In this document: piece by piece, positions 15,211 through 23,757 of the stretch | Layout: every line of letters begins with the position of its first letter | Numbering within the stretch: the first letter of the stretch is position 1 | Source of the DNA: Christensenellaceae bacterium | Lineage (GTDB): Bacteria > Bacillota > Clostridia > Christensenellales > Aristaeellaceae | DNA: 34,097 nt | Assembly (NCBI GenBank): GCA_012837835.1 | Contig: DUQK01000046.1 | Span: 1 to 34,097, forward strand | Reading direction: 5' to 3' | Made by a program: the position numbers and the translations under genes | The notes under the pieces: model-generated | What the model was told of the DNA's origin: nothing | Databases searched by the model: none | What the model saw: the letters and a program-made list of their open reading frames with translations, nothing else

Positions 15211-16177
15211 ATGAAAATCAAGGCGATTTTGGCGGCGCTGCTGGCGCTTATGATGGTTTTTCCTGCGGCGCAGGCGAGTGTGCAAGTGGGGCAAAGCTAC
15301 CGTGTACTAAATGGAACTATAGATGTGTATTTTAATGTAGATAATTTGGAAACAAATAAATTGCACACACTATATGAGGGAGCGCTGTTTGAGGTTATAG
15401 GTGTTGCAGGCGAATGGATAGATGTATATTACTACAAGAGCGGAAATTTATATTCTGGCTATTAATGCTTACAACATTAATAAAGTTTCTGAAGAAGTGG
15501 ATATACTAACTTACATGCGGCAAAACCCTTTCGCTTATTGGGCTAAGGCTAATGGCGCAGTGCTTTATGACAGGTATAGAGAGGGAATATATTTATATAT
15601 AGACCCTGCTGAATGTTTTTTGGTTACAAAGGAAAGTGCTGAATGGCTTGATGTAATATACATGTGCCAAGGCGGTATAAATTTTTGGGGCAAAATAAAG
15701 CCTGATAATGTGCGCCGCATAAATGATATATCCGATTGTGTTGCGGTGGTAAACAACCCCAACCCCGCAGACCGTCTATACCTTAGAACAAAGCCCGAAA
15801 GAAATGTCGTGTCAAAGGGTAAATATTACAACGGCACTCTTGTACATGTTACAGAAAATAAAAATGGCTGGGCTAAAGTTTATATTTGCGGTGAAAAAGG
15901 CTATATGCAGTCTAAATATCTTGCGTTTGGAGAAGAAGTGCTAAAACTGGGACAAAAACCGCCCATCGTTACAGTAAGCAATTCCTCAGGAATAGACGCA
16001 ACGGTTAAAGACTGCCCGTTTAATACAGGTTCTAATCTGGGGAGGTACCCAAACGGTACCAGATTTATAGCAATGGGGCTTACCCGCGAATGGGCGAATG
16101 TTCAGACCATGGATGGGCTTTATACCGGGTATATATTGCTTTCTTACCTAAGCCCGGAACTAAAATACGATAAATAA
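15211..16177 (+). pseudogene. Frameshifted secreted SH3b-domain protein
   Basis: Two frames join to make one ~320-residue protein. The first part (15211-15465) has a GGGAGG ribosome binding site, a signal peptide (KIKAILAALLALMMVFPAAQA) and an SH3-like YRVLNGTIDVYF...GEWIDVYYYKSGNLYSGY, then hits TAA at 15463. The other frame continues as NAYNINKVSEEVDILTYM with no ribosome binding site of its own. Its SH3b repeat is clear: LYLRTKPERNVVSKGKYYNGTLV, then GWAKVYICGEKGYMQSKYL, and a second weaker repeat from residue 190 of that frame. A gain of one or loss of two bases near 15455-15466 explains the break. Such proteins bind cell wall. It may be a real pseudogene or a sequencing error. Confidence 0.75.
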
Positions 16178-16261
16178 TATATCCTAAAAACAAAAGAATA
16201 TCGTTTTTTACCTTGCCTAAAATGGTTACATATTTTCCATTGTAAAAAGATAGAAAAAATA

Positions 16262-16291
16262 TTGACAAATCAAAAAAGAGTAGGCTAGACT
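16262..16291 (+). promoter_or_regulatory. Probable sigmaA promoter of the second flavoprotein gene
   Basis: Perfect TTGACA at 16262-16267, 18-bp spacer, TAGACT at 16286-16291 (four of six). The leader would be about 45 bases. Confidence 0.5.
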
Positions 16292-16343
16292 AATTACAAT
16301 GTGCGAAAGCACTAATATGTCATCTTAATAGGAGGTAAAAAAG

Positions 16344-18215
16344 ATGAAGAAACGAATTCTCTCTCTGCTGCTCGTCTTGTCACTACTAGTGCCGATGACA
16401 GCAGCGCTGGCGCTAACGCCCGGCACTTATGAAGGCGAAGCGAAAGGCATGTTTGAAGGCCTTAAGGTTGCCGTAACGCTGGATGAAAAAGGCATCACCA
16501 AGGTAGAGGTGCTTAGCCATAACGAAACCGCACCCGGTTTCCCGGCTTTGGAAAAAATCCCGCAGGCGATCGTAGAAGCGCAGAGTCTTAAGGTAGACGC
16601 CATTGCCGGTGCGACGCGCAGCTCTGAAGGTGTGGTTGCCGCTGTTGCAGACGCACTCACCAAAGCAGGCGTAGATCTGGAGCCTTTCCAGAAAGAACTT
16701 GAAGCGAAAGAAACTGCCGATGAATATCTTCCGGTTATGGGTTCTTTTGAAGTGCCCACCACTTGGGACGAAACCTATGATATCATCGTAGTAGGCGGCG
16801 GATATGCGGGCCTTGCGGCTGCTTATGCTGCCTCCACCAACGGAGCAAACACAATTCTGGTGGAAAAACTGTCGCGCACAGGCGGCAACAGCGCCATAAA
16901 CGGCGGTCAGTATGCTGCCTACACTTCTAAGCTTGCTGCTGATTTACAGAAAAAATATAACCTCGAGCCCGACACAGCCGAGCGTCATATTGAAGATACC
17001 ATTAAGGGCGGCGACCAAATGGTCAACCGCGACCTAGTGGAAAACATGGTGTATGCTTCCCCGTTCTATCTGGACCTGCTGCTTGACAACGGTCTTGAAG
17101 TACGCGATACTTTGGCTCGTCCCGGCGGAATGACCGGCTACCGCATGTATGTAACCAAAAACCAAGTCGGCTCAGATATCACTGAAGTACAGCTTAAAAT
17201 GCTGCAAGATAAGACAGATGTTGTTATTGCGCTTGAAAACAAAATGGTAGAAATCTACCGCACACGCGATGAAGCCAACCGCGTAGTGGGCATTAGAGTA
17301 AGCACCCCTGAAGGCGACAAAAACATGAAAGCTGAAAAAGGCGTAATCCTGTGCACAGGCGGCTTTGGTGCCAATATACCCATGCGCAAAACACAGGTTC
17401 CTTACCTTGATGAAGCTATTCCTACAACAAACAACCCCGCAGTTGCCACCGGTGAGGGCATCTACCTTGCACAGGCAATAGGCGCCAACACAACGCAGAT
17501 GAGCAACATTCAGCGCTATCCCTGGGCAGACCCCACAAACGGTATTCTCGACCGCTTTGCGGTATGGCCGTTCACAGGTCCCAGCTATGGCGTGTTCTAT
17601 GTGGATTATCAAGGCAACCGCTATGTCAACGAAGGTGACCGCCGCGACGTGTGCGCCAACGCTGCTGTAGCCACAGGCTTCCCCTCTACCTATTCCCTGT
17701 TTAACATGGATGTAGTTGCAGGCTATGCCCGCCAAGAAGAAGTTGATGAAGGCGTAGAGCTTGGCCGTGTACTAAAGGGCGATACCCTTGAGGAGCTTGC
17801 TGAAAAGATGAATGCCTACACCGTAAAGGGTCAAAACCCGCAGGTGACTGCTGAAAACCTTAAAAACAGTATTGAAAGGCACAATAAATTTATCGATACA
17901 CAGGTAGACGAAGATTTCGGCAAGAACATGGCTGCTACCATGGTTAAGATTGAAAAAGGTCCCTATTATGCACTGCCGCAGTTCCCCTCTGTGCACCATA
18001 CAATGGGTGGTCTAGTTGTAACCAGACAGCTAGAAGTTAAGGACATCTATGGCAACATAATCCCCGGGTTATACGCAGCAGGTGAAGTAACCGGCGGCGT
18101 ACACGGCACCAACCGCCTTGGCTCTAACGCCGATGCTGATGCCGTGGGTAACGGATATATTTCAGGCTACTTTGTAGCAACAGGCGAGATGCCCGATTTT
18201 ATTCCGATTCAATAA
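16344..18215 (+). CDS. Secreted FMN-binding/FAD-dependent reductase (fumarate/urocanate reductase-like), second copy
   Basis: 623 residues. A classical signal peptide ends at about AALA (residue 23). Residues about 25-110 form an FMN_bind domain with DAIAGAT; Thr91 is the expected covalent FMN site. The FAD domain starts with VGGGYAGLAAA (150-160) and carries CTGGFGA, HHTMGG and GTNRLGSNA, the His and Arg that bind carboxylate substrates in the family. No heme domain. At the loop that in FccA reads RxHRP, this protein has YRMYV and the copy at 3800 has PRTHV, so the substrates probably differ. The AGGAGG ribosome binding site is ideal. A strong terminator follows, so it is its own unit despite its neighbours. 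Likely reduces an organic acid outside the membrane in anaerobic respiration. Confidence 0.9.
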   Translation: MKKRILSLLLVLSLLVPMTAALALTPGTYEGEAKGMFEGLKVAVTLDEKGITKVEVLSHNETAPGFPALEKIPQAIVEAQSLKVDAIAGATRSSEGVVAAVADALTKAGVDLEPFQKELEAKETADEYLPVMGSFEVPTTWDETYDIIVVGGGYAGLAAAYAASTNGANTILVEKLSRTGGNSAINGGQYAAYTSKLAADLQKKYNLEPDTAERHIEDTIKGGDQMVNRDLVENMVYASPFYLDLLLDNGLEVRDTLARPGGMTGYRMYVTKNQVGSDITEVQLKMLQDKTDVVIALENKMVEIYRTRDEANRVVGIRVSTPEGDKNMKAEKGVILCTGGFGANIPMRKTQVPYLDEAIPTTNNPAVATGEGIYLAQAIGANTTQMSNIQRYPWADPTNGILDRFAVWPFTGPSYGVFYVDYQGNRYVNEGDRRDVCANAAVATGFPSTYSLFNMDVVAGYARQEEVDEGVELGRVLKGDTLEELAEKMNAYTVKGQNPQVTAENLKNSIERHNKFIDTQVDEDFGKNMAATMVKIEKGPYYALPQFPSVHHTMGGLVVTRQLEVKDIYGNIIPGLYAAGEVTGGVHGTNRLGSNADADAVGNGYISGYFVATGEMPDFIPIQ

Positions 18216-18232
18216 TCCTTAGTTTTACGCTT

Positions 18233-18263
18233 GCCCCGATAGTAAAGCTGTCGGGGCTTTTTT
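18233..18263 (+). terminator. Rho-independent terminator of the second flavoprotein gene
   Basis: GCCCCGATAG (18233-18242) pairs with CTGTCGGGGC (18248-18257) with one G-T pair, a 5-base loop, and six T residues at 18258-18263. Confidence 0.9.
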
Positions 18264-18416
18264 GTGTGCGGACAAATAATTACTATTTTTTAATAAAAGT
18301 GTTTCTGATGTTAAAATGTTTTTTTAAAGTTTTTTTAATTATTAATTTAGCTTTTTATAACGAAAAAAATACTGTTGTTTAAGCCGAAACATGAGGAAAT
18401 ATAAAGGTTTATAGTG

Positions 18417-18446
18417 TTGACAAGGAATATACTTCTCTGTTATAAT
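18417..18446 (+). promoter_or_regulatory. sigmaA promoter of the ATC-hydrolase/liv operon
   Basis: Perfect TTGACA (18417-18422) and perfect TATAAT (18441-18446) with an 18-bp spacer. The transcription start would be about 18453, leaving a leader of ~125 bases. Confidence 0.85.
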
Positions 18447-18468
18447 ATTACTTGTTAAGTGATATTAC

Positions 18469-18492
18469 TGGCGGGTAACGCCATTGTTTTTT
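18469..18492 (+). promoter_or_regulatory. Possible attenuator hairpin in the operon leader
   Basis: TGGCG-GGTAA-CGCCA (18469-18483) is followed by TTGTTTTTT. It lies about 16 bases after the predicted transcription start, an odd place for a terminator unless expression is conditional. The stem is only 5 bp, so the call is weak. Confidence 0.35.
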
Positions 18493-18577
18493 GCTTGTCG
18501 AATGATATGTGTTTGTGTTTCGTTTTCGAGTATGAAAAAAATGCATTTTCGTGCATTGAAAATATAGGAGGAATAGA

Positions 18578-19075
18578 ATGATTACAAACAAACCAAACCC
18601 TGTAGCTGAAATTGTGGACGTTAATCGTGCGCAAATTGAGCACCGCGCCACCTGGATGGGGCTTATTTACGATGAAATGGTCAAGGCCGGCATAGATGCC
18701 GAACCCATACTGCGCCGCGCCATTTTCCGTACGGGCAAAATCCATGGTGAAAAATTCAAGTCGCAGTGTCCTGACCCCAACAACTGTACTGATTTTAAAA
18801 ACGCCTTTTTGGGCGACGAAAGCGCTGTGGGCCCTCAGTCTTTCAACATGAAGAACATCGAGTCCGATTACGACAATGTAACGGTAAATTTCAACTATTG
18901 CGCGCTTGTGTCCGCATGGCAGAAGCTTGGTTTTGACGATGAAACCTGCGCCCTATTATGCGATATAGCCATGGACGGCGACAGAGGCATTGCTGAAGCT
19001 ATGGGGCTTAAGCTGGACCTTAGCAAGACTATAGCACAGGGCGATAAAACCTGTGATCTACATTTCCACAAATAA
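18578..19075 (+). CDS. L-2-amino-thiazoline-4-carboxylic acid (ATC) hydrolase family protein
   Basis: 165 residues. The C-terminal half has the family pattern: NYCALVSAWQKLGFDDE, LLCDIAMDGDRGIAEA, then KTIAQGDKTCDLHF. Characterised members hydrolyse ATC to N-carbamoyl-cysteine in cysteine formation, but most relatives are untested and their substrates vary. Five cysteines are spread over the second half (CPDPNNC, NYC, C in LLCDI, TCDL). Cytosolic, no signal peptide. The start at 18578 follows an AGGAGG site at 18566-18571. It is the first gene of the unit, 22 bases before livK, and probably acts on the compound the transporter brings in. Confidence 0.8.
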   Translation: MITNKPNPVAEIVDVNRAQIEHRATWMGLIYDEMVKAGIDAEPILRRAIFRTGKIHGEKFKSQCPDPNNCTDFKNAFLGDESAVGPQSFNMKNIESDYDNVTVNFNYCALVSAWQKLGFDDETCALLCDIAMDGDRGIAEAMGLKLDLSKTIAQGDKTCDLHFHK

Positions 19076-19097
19076 AATAAAGATAAAGGAGAATGTT

Positions 19098-20240
19098 ATG
19101 AAAAAGTTCGTATCCGTACTACTGGTGATGGTGCTGGCACTGTCCCTATCCGTACTGCCCGTATCCGCAGAGAGCAAGGGCGTAATTAAGCTCGGTGGTC
19201 TTGCCCCGTTAACAGGCAATTATGCTGAATATGGCAAGGGTTTCCAAATTGGCTGGCAGATGGCAATTGATGAAATCAACGCCGCCGGCGGCGCAAATGG
19301 CTATATGCTTGAGATTGATGTAAAGGACACCCAAGGCGACACCGTCGTTTCCTCCACCATGGCTACCGCTTTCGCTGAGGATGATGAAATCATGGCAATA
19401 CTGGGCGACTTTACTTCCGGCGCCTGCAAAGCCAATGCTTCCATAGTAGACCGCTATGGCATCGTTCAGCTATCTCCCACAGCTTCAGCTCCTGACTATG
19501 CAGCCATGAGCCCCTTCTGCTTTTCCATTATGGGCAGGCAGGACGGCGAAGCTCCCTACCTAGCCACATATGTGCTTAAGAAATACCTAGGCGTTGAAAA
19601 GGTTGCGGTTATCCGCGTAGATAGCGACTGGGGTCTTGCATGCTTTGAAAATTTCAAGGCTCAGGCAGATGTTGAAGGTCTTGAAGTAACTGAAGAAAAA
19701 TACAAGTCCGATGAAACCGACTTTAGTTCCATAATCACCAAGGTGAAACTGAGCGAGCCTGATGTACTGGTAGTTATGGACCAAGGCGCCGCTGTTTCCG
19801 CAATATTTAACGCAGCTGACGCAGCTGACTGGGATGTAAAGCACGTGGCTTTAGGGCCTGGTACTTCCGAGCAGGTAGTAAGCCAACTTATGACCCCCGA
19901 CAACATTATCGTTACTTCACCCTTCTTCTTTGACCCCGAGAACGAAGAACTCACAAAGTGGAAGGAAGAGTTCACAAGCAAAGCGGGTTTTGAACCCACC
20001 GTACACCCTGCCTGCGCATATGACACCATGTATCTAATAAAGACTGCCATTGAAAACATTGGCGATGGCGAAGTTACTCGCGATGCTATCCGCGCTGGTC
20101 TTCAAGAGCTGGAGATGCAGGGCGTTACCGGTCGTATTAAATTTGAACCCGCAGGCGATATTCAGCGCGACTACATGATTTGCGGCGTAGAAAATGGCGA
20201 ATGGGTAGTGCTGAAAGGCTTTGACTACGTAAACGAATAA
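19098..20240 (+). CDS. livK: Branched-chain amino acid-type ABC transporter substrate-binding protein
   Basis: 380 residues from the ATG at 19098 (AAAGGAG site at 19085-19091); the longer frame from 19053 lies before that site. A signal peptide ends at about PVSA|ES (residue 24), with no lipobox Cys. The type-1 fold follows: VIKLGGLAPLTGNYAEYGKGFQIGWQMAIDEINAAGG, then PTASAPDYAA, and VAVIRVDSDWG. Liv-type proteins bind amino acids, but also aromatic acids, urea and other small molecules, so the ligand is open. A strong hairpin follows the gene and may keep its mRNA level above that of the membrane genes. Confidence 0.9.
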   Translation: MKKFVSVLLVMVLALSLSVLPVSAESKGVIKLGGLAPLTGNYAEYGKGFQIGWQMAIDEINAAGGANGYMLEIDVKDTQGDTVVSSTMATAFAEDDEIMAILGDFTSGACKANASIVDRYGIVQLSPTASAPDYAAMSPFCFSIMGRQDGEAPYLATYVLKKYLGVEKVAVIRVDSDWGLACFENFKAQADVEGLEVTEEKYKSDETDFSSIITKVKLSEPDVLVVMDQGAAVSAIFNAADAADWDVKHVALGPGTSEQVVSQLMTPDNIIVTSPFFFDPENEELTKWKEEFTSKAGFEPTVHPACAYDTMYLIKTAIENIGDGEVTRDAIRAGLQELEMQGVTGRIKFEPAGDIQRDYMICGVENGEWVVLKGFDYVNE

Positions 20241-20276
20241 TAATTATTTCCGCAACAGCGGTATAAGTTAACCGAT

Positions 20277-20304
20277 AAGCGGGGTGGAATGTTCCGCTCC
20301 GCTT
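20277..20304 (+). promoter_or_regulatory. Intercistronic hairpin between livK and livH
   Basis: A 13-pair stem (20277-20289 with 20292-20304, two G-T pairs) has a tight loop and is followed by a short T-rich stretch. Such hairpins after binding-protein genes commonly protect the upstream message or terminate part of the transcripts, giving excess binding protein. Confidence 0.6.
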
Positions 20305-20347
20305 TCAATTTTGTGCTGCGTAATCAAGCGCTATTTAAGGAGGGCGC

Positions 20348-21238
20348 ATGGAGTATTTTCTAAATCAATTGGTGAACGGACTATGCCAAGGTGCCATATA
20401 TGCACTTATGGCAATTGGCTATTCTGTTATAGTAGGCGTGGTTGGCATGGTAACATTTGCCTATGGCGAAATAATGATGATAGGAGCCTTCGGTGCCTAC
20501 TATGTTTTCCAATTTATAGGTATCAATTTACCGGTAGCATTGCTTGCGGCTTTTGCCAGCTCCTTTTTGCTTGGCATTATAGTGTACAAGCTTTGTTATG
20601 AGCGCTTTTTTAATGCCCCGCGCCATATTTCGCTACTTTGTACTATTGGTTTCAGTATGCTTATAAAAAACCTTGTGCAGATTGTATTCGGCCCTGAAAC
20701 CAAGCCTGTACTCAATATAATAGACAACCGTACCTTTACTATTCCGCTTGGCAGTGCCATATCTATAGACTTAAAATTATTGCAGATTGTAGTTATGGTG
20801 CTGGTAGTAGTGCTGGCTGTTACCCTAACGCTGTTCTTTAACCGCACCAAATCGGGCATTGCCCTAAGGGCGGTAAGTCAAAATAAGGATGCGGCGTATT
20901 TAATGGGTATCAATGTTAAACGCACCGCTATGCTGGGCAACTGTATCGGTTGCGGTTTTGGCGGCGTTGCGGGCATATTGCTTGCAATATACTACTATTC
21001 TATATCCACCACCACATGGGGAGGGTTTAGCATGAAGGCATTCTCAGCCTCGGTATTAGGCGGGCTGGTAGACCTGCGTATGTCGGCACTGGGCGGACTG
21101 TGTATAGGTATTGTGGAGAACCTAGGTATCACCATATCCTCTGCGACTTTCCGCGATGTATTTGCCTTCGGCTTTCTGATTATAATGCTGGTTCTAAGAC
21201 CTCAAGGCTTTGCCAGCAAGAAAGGCAGCAGGGTATGA
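20348..21238 (+). CDS. livH: Branched-chain amino acid-type ABC transporter permease LivH
   Basis: 296 residues, about eight membrane spans. The family landmarks are LVNGLCQGAIYALMAIGYSVIVGVVGMVTFAYGEIMMIGAF at the N-terminus and a C-terminal SVLGGLVDLRMSALGGLCIGIVE. The loop SKIA-like RTKSGIALRAVSQNKDAAYLMGINV is the coupling segment to the ATPases. AAGGAGG precedes the ATG. The stop overlaps the start of livM (ATGA). Confidence 0.93.
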   Translation: MEYFLNQLVNGLCQGAIYALMAIGYSVIVGVVGMVTFAYGEIMMIGAFGAYYVFQFIGINLPVALLAAFASSFLLGIIVYKLCYERFFNAPRHISLLCTIGFSMLIKNLVQIVFGPETKPVLNIIDNRTFTIPLGSAISIDLKLLQIVVMVLVVVLAVTLTLFFNRTKSGIALRAVSQNKDAAYLMGINVKRTAMLGNCIGCGFGGVAGILLAIYYYSISTTTWGGFSMKAFSASVLGGLVDLRMSALGGLCIGIVENLGITISSATFRDVFAFGFLIIMLVLRPQGFASKKGSRV

Positions 21239-22242
21239 GTAAAGTAAAGGAATTATTTAACAAATATCAGGTGTTGGTATATATACTGCTGCTGGCGCTG
21301 CTTTGTGCTGTACCTTTTATACTGCCAAAGGCAGTGTATGTGCGCTATGCTTGCAATATTCTAATGTATGCTACCTTGGCAGGCTCCCTTAATATAATTA
21401 ACGGGTACTCGGGACAGACATGCCTAGGGCAGGCGGGTTTCTTCGCCATTGGTGCCTATACTATGGCTGCCTTATCTACCAAGTTTGGCATAAGCTTCTG
21501 GCTGCTTTTGCCGTTTGCGGGAATACTTGCAGCGTTTGTAGGTTTCCTAGTGTCGCTGCCAACTTTAAAACTTAAGGGCATATATCTATCCATAGTTACC
21601 CTAGGCGCATCGGAAATTATACGCATAATCGCCCAAACTTGGACTCCGGTTACAGGCGGTGCTATGGGTATCAAACAGATTCCCTATCCTGAGCTTTTTG
21701 GTTTGGATACCTTTAGACCCAAGTACTATTACTTTATTTTCCTAGTGATTGCTGTGGTTTTCCTGTTTGTTACAAAGAGGGTGCTTAATTCTAGGGTGGG
21801 CCGCTCATGGATTGCCATCAGAGAAGATGAAATTGCCGCGAAATCCCTAGGGGTACAGACGAGTTTTTATAAATCTCTCAACTTTATGTACGGTGCTTTC
21901 TGGGCAGGGGTAGTTGGCTGTGCCTATGCGCCCTTTGTTAATTACATTGAAGCCTCTCAGTTTTCCACAGATACCGGCTTTAATGTTCTTGCCATGATTG
22001 TTATAGGCGGTCAAGGTACGCTTATAGGGCCTATTGTAGGCAGCACCATAGTTACCCTGCTTACTGAAACCCTTCGCTTCCTGGAAAGTTGGCGCTACGT
22101 TATATATGCTGTGCTTATTATCGCTATGATGTGGTTGCGCCCCCAAGGTATTGCAGGCGCTTCGCGTTCCATACTGGCGGGCGGTAAAATAAAGCGTAAG
22201 AAGCAGGCGGAAGGCGCAGAAGGGGGTGTAACAAATGGCTGA
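21235..22242 (+). CDS. livM: Branched-chain amino acid-type ABC transporter permease LivM
   Basis: 335 residues, about nine or ten spans. LNIINGYSGQTCLGQAGFFAIGAYTMAAL is the LivM hallmark; a second block GRSWIAIREDEIAAKSLGV contacts the ATPases, and MIVIGGQGTLIGPIVGS lies near the C-terminus. The ATG at 21235 overlaps the livH stop; a longer upstream frame overlaps livH and is discarded. The C-terminal 25 residues are basic and charged. Confidence 0.92.
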   Translation: MSKVKELFNKYQVLVYILLLALLCAVPFILPKAVYVRYACNILMYATLAGSLNIINGYSGQTCLGQAGFFAIGAYTMAALSTKFGISFWLLLPFAGILAAFVGFLVSLPTLKLKGIYLSIVTLGASEIIRIIAQTWTPVTGGAMGIKQIPYPELFGLDTFRPKYYYFIFLVIAVVFLFVTKRVLNSRVGRSWIAIREDEIAAKSLGVQTSFYKSLNFMYGAFWAGVVGCAYAPFVNYIEASQFSTDTGFNVLAMIVIGGQGTLIGPIVGSTIVTLLTETLRFLESWRYVIYAVLIIAMMWLRPQGIAGASRSILAGGKIKRKKQAEGAEGGVTNG

Positions 22243-23032
22243 TAAAAGAAAACCTTTGCTGGAAGCCAAAGGCATATGCAAATATTTTGGCGGTCTTAAA
22301 GCCGTAGAAGAAGTAGACATGCAGATTATGCAGGGAGAAATTTTCGGTATTATCGGACCTAATGGCGCGGGCAAAACTACTTTCTTTAACGTGTGTACAG
22401 GCATATATCCGCCCACTAAAGGAAAAATATTTTTTGAAGGTGAAGATATTACCGGTATAAGCCCTGAAAAGGCTGCGCAGAAGCGAATTGCCCGTACTTT
22501 CCAAAATTTGCAGTTGTTCAAATTTATGACAGTGCTTGATAATGTAAAAATAGGCTGTCATATAAAGACAAGCTCTAACTTGTTCGATGCAATTGTTCAC
22601 ACCAAAAAGTACCGCCGTGACGAGGAATATGCGATAGAAAAAAGCTTAGATATCCTGCGTAGCATTGACCTTTATGAATATAGAGACACAATGGCAGGCA
22701 ATCTGTCCTACGGTATGCAGCGTAAGGTGGAAATCGCCCGCGCACTGGCGCTAGACCCTAAAATACTATTGCTGGATGAGCCTGCTGCAGGCATGAACCC
22801 GCCTGAAACCCGCTCGCTCATGGAATTTATAAAGATGCTTAATAAAGAGGGGTACACCATTACCGTAATCGAGCATGACATGAAATTTGTTATGAATTCC
22901 TGCGACCGTATTCTAGTGTTAAATTTCGGAGAAAAAATATTTGAAGGAACGCCTGATGAGGTAAAGGTAAATAAGGAAGTGCAGAGTGCGTATTTTGGCC
23001 GCGGCTTAGTTGCGGGGGAGGCGCTTAAATGA
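22235..23032 (+). CDS. livG: Branched-chain amino acid-type ABC transporter ATPase LivG
   Basis: 265 residues. Walker A GPNGAGKTT, the Liv-specific RIARTFQNLQLF, signature LSYGMQRKVEIARAL, Walker B ILLLDEPAAGMNP and H-loop VIEHDMKFV are all in place. It overlaps the livM stop by eight bases and its own stop overlaps livF. It pairs with LivF to drive import. Confidence 0.94.
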   Translation: MADKRKPLLEAKGICKYFGGLKAVEEVDMQIMQGEIFGIIGPNGAGKTTFFNVCTGIYPPTKGKIFFEGEDITGISPEKAAQKRIARTFQNLQLFKFMTVLDNVKIGCHIKTSSNLFDAIVHTKKYRRDEEYAIEKSLDILRSIDLYEYRDTMAGNLSYGMQRKVEIARALALDPKILLLDEPAAGMNPPETRSLMEFIKMLNKEGYTITVIEHDMKFVMNSCDRILVLNFGEKIFEGTPDEVKVNKEVQSAYFGRGLVAGEALK

Positions 23033-23748
23033 AAGAAATGTTAAAGGTAGAAAACCTTACGGTATACTATGGTTATGTTTCCGCTCTACAAAAGGTAAAT
23101 TTGCAAGTAAACGAGGGAGAGATTATCACCCTTATAGGCGGCAACGGCGCGGGTAAAACCACCACGCTTATGTCTATATCCAACCTAGTTGAAAAGACGG
23201 AGGGACGCATTACTTTTAAAGGGCAGGACATAACTAATTTGGCGCCCGATAAAATTGTTAAACTTGGCATAAGCCATGTACCTGAGGGACGCAAGATATT
23301 CCCCCAATTAACCGTGTATGAAAACCTTATAGCCGGCACGTTCGGCAGACCCGGCATGAGCAAGGATAGGGTCCAAGAGCTTATGGAGCAGAGTTTTACA
23401 CTATTCCCAAGGCTTAAAGAGCGTACCAAGCAAGCGGGCGGAAGCCTGTCAGGCGGAGAGCAGCAGATGCTTGCAATTGCGCGTGGTTTAATGATGGACC
23501 CATCATTAATTATGCTGGATGAGCCTTCGCTAGGGCTTGCCCCAATAATTGTTGAAGAAATATTCGAATTAATCCTGCGCATACGGGAAACCGGCACAAC
23601 CGTTCTTCTTATAGAGCAGAACGCTTCAATGGCGCTGTCTATAGCGGATAGGGGCTATGTTCTTGAAACAGGCAGAATGACATTGACAGGCACAGGCAAG
23701 GAACTCTCTGTAAATGAAGATGTAAAAAAGGCATACCTTGGAGCTTAA
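23029..23748 (+). CDS. livF: Branched-chain amino acid-type ABC transporter ATPase LivF
   Basis: 239 residues. Walker A GGNGAGKTT, signature LSGGEQQMLAIARGL, Walker B LIMLDEPSLGLAP and H-loop LIEQNASMA (Gln-Asn instead of His-Asp, normal for LivF) are visible, as is HVPEGRKIFPQLTVYENL. It overlaps livG by four bases (ATGA). The SDR gene follows within ten bases. Confidence 0.94.
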   Translation: MKEMLKVENLTVYYGYVSALQKVNLQVNEGEIITLIGGNGAGKTTTLMSISNLVEKTEGRITFKGQDITNLAPDKIVKLGISHVPEGRKIFPQLTVYENLIAGTFGRPGMSKDRVQELMEQSFTLFPRLKERTKQAGGSLSGGEQQMLAIARGLMMDPSLIMLDEPSLGLAPIIVEEIFELILRIRETGTTVLLIEQNASMALSIADRGYVLETGRMTLTGTGKELSVNEDVKKAYLGA

Positions 23749-23757
23749 GGCGGAAAT

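Larger units (their letters stand above)
18216..18577. other. Gene-free control region before the ATC-hydrolase/liv operon
   Basis: Holds the terminator of the flavoprotein gene, an AT-rich stretch, a strong promoter, a leader hairpin with a T-run, and a possible 21-codon leader peptide. Nothing else was recognised. Confidence 0.6.

Noticed and set aside
17172-17735. 187-residue antisense frame inside the second flavoprotein gene
   Set aside because: Antisense shadow of a well-supported coding sequence.
21847-22600. Antisense frames of 158-224 residues across livM and livG
   Set aside because: They overlap two clear genes with intact motifs and have no start signals.
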